From JBHAEC01 sp041855385 (GTDB lineage: Bacteria > Bacillota > Negativicutes > Veillonellales > Veillonellaceae), in the NCBI GenBank assembly GCA_041855385.1, contig JBHAEC010000026.1:1-5525 (forward strand): a stretch of DNA of 5,525 bases, read 5' to 3'. This document shows positions 5,285-5,525 of the stretch, piece by piece (position 1 is the first letter of the stretch; every line of letters begins with the position of its first letter). The translations under genes were made by a program, and so were the position numbers. The notes beneath the pieces were generated by a model that saw only the letters and a list, made by a program, of their open reading frames with translations, was not told the origin of the DNA and ran no database searches.

Positions 5285-5525
5285 TGGATGATTCTATGAA
5301 ACGCATCATATCGCTTCTTTCCAACATTCGATACAAATTATGTACCAAAAAAGCTCTCATATTTTTTGTTTTCCTGCTCCTTTTTTCTTGTATGATTTTG
5401 CAGCAGATACAAATTCTTGTTCTCCAAGATCGACTTGATCAGATTACATCAGGAAATTCGGACAGCTATCCCGGTCGCCTTACAAATTTAGAGTATATAA
5501 TTAACGCTCACACTGCCAATCTAAA
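5284..5525 (+). CDS. Unrecognised membrane-anchored protein, N-terminal part (3' end outside window)
   Basis: An open frame begins at ATG 5284-5286, sharing its A with the LysR stop codon (TAATG), or at ATG 5296-5298 in the same frame. It stays open to the window edge, about 80 codons. Neither start has a strong ribosome site; GGATGA at 5286-5291 weakly favours the second. Translational coupling to the regulator is likely with the first. From the second start, a basic leader (K2, R3, R12, K14, K18, K19) precedes a hydrophobic segment ALIFFVFLLLFSCMIL (20-35). This is followed by QQIQILVLQDRLDQI, which could be a short amphipathic or coiled-coil stretch, then polar sequence. This pattern predicts one N-terminal signal anchor with the rest outside the cytoplasm. 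LFSC resembles a lipobox, but the hydrophobic residues after the Cys and the Phe at -2 argue against a lipoprotein. The family is not recognised. Confidence 0.6.
   Translation, partial: MDDSMKRIISLLSNIRYKLCTKKALIFFVFLLLFSCMILQQIQILVLQDRLDQITSGNSDSYPGRLTNLEYIINAHTANL

Noticed and set aside
5296..5395. Lipoprotein signal (LFSC) in the last gene
   Set aside because: Phe at -2 is unusual and the residues after the Cys remain strongly hydrophobic, which fits a membrane anchor better.
1..5525. CRISPR arrays, transposons, tRNA or rRNA genes, defence or other novel system
   Set aside because: No regular repeat-spacer pattern, terminal inverted repeats with a transposase, or structural RNA was seen. 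The genes are ordinary metabolism, transport and regulation.

Overview
The window looks like chromosomal DNA from an anaerobic, low-GC Firmicute. Evidence: a full-length homodimeric-type pyruvate:ferredoxin oxidoreductase (PFOR), AT-rich spacers, consensus-like Shine-Dalgarno sites (AAGGAGG before PFOR) and a T-tract intrinsic terminator. The PFOR N-terminus and the overall flavour would fit a Negativicute (Veillonella/Dialister/Megasphaera type). That placement is an impression from the proteins, not something the window proves.

Layout. 1-234 (+) is the C-terminal end of a PutP-type Na+/proline symporter. 240-282 is a strong hairpin with T-tracts on both strands, placed to stop both putP and the convergent PFOR transcript. 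329-3853 (-) is the complete 1174-residue PFOR gene, with all motifs for thiamine diphosphate and three [4Fe-4S] clusters. 3854-4372 is a 519-bp AT-rich divergent intergenic region. 4373-5284 (+) is a complete LysR-family regulator of the CidR-like type. 5284-5525 (+) is the start of an unrecognised membrane-anchored protein whose reading frame overlaps the regulator's stop codon (TAATG).

How the parts may work together. PFOR converts pyruvate and CoA to acetyl-CoA, CO2 and reduced ferredoxin/flavodoxin. The divergent regulator resembles CidR, which in staphylococci controls pyruvate overflow genes, so a pyruvate-node regulator next to a pyruvate enzyme is a coherent hypothesis. The most informative non-coding part is 4155-4220. 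On the minus strand it holds a sigma70-like promoter (TTGTTT, 17-bp spacer, perfect TATAAT) pointing at PFOR. An inverted repeat TCTCA-N12-TGAGA spans its -10 and spacer, and a site close to the CcpA cre consensus lies just upstream of the -35. If that promoter is used, the PFOR mRNA has a leader of about 310 nt.

No RNA gene, CRISPR array, insertion sequence or clearly new system was found. The unexplained parts are the regulatory architecture of the divergent region and the unidentified membrane protein at the right edge.
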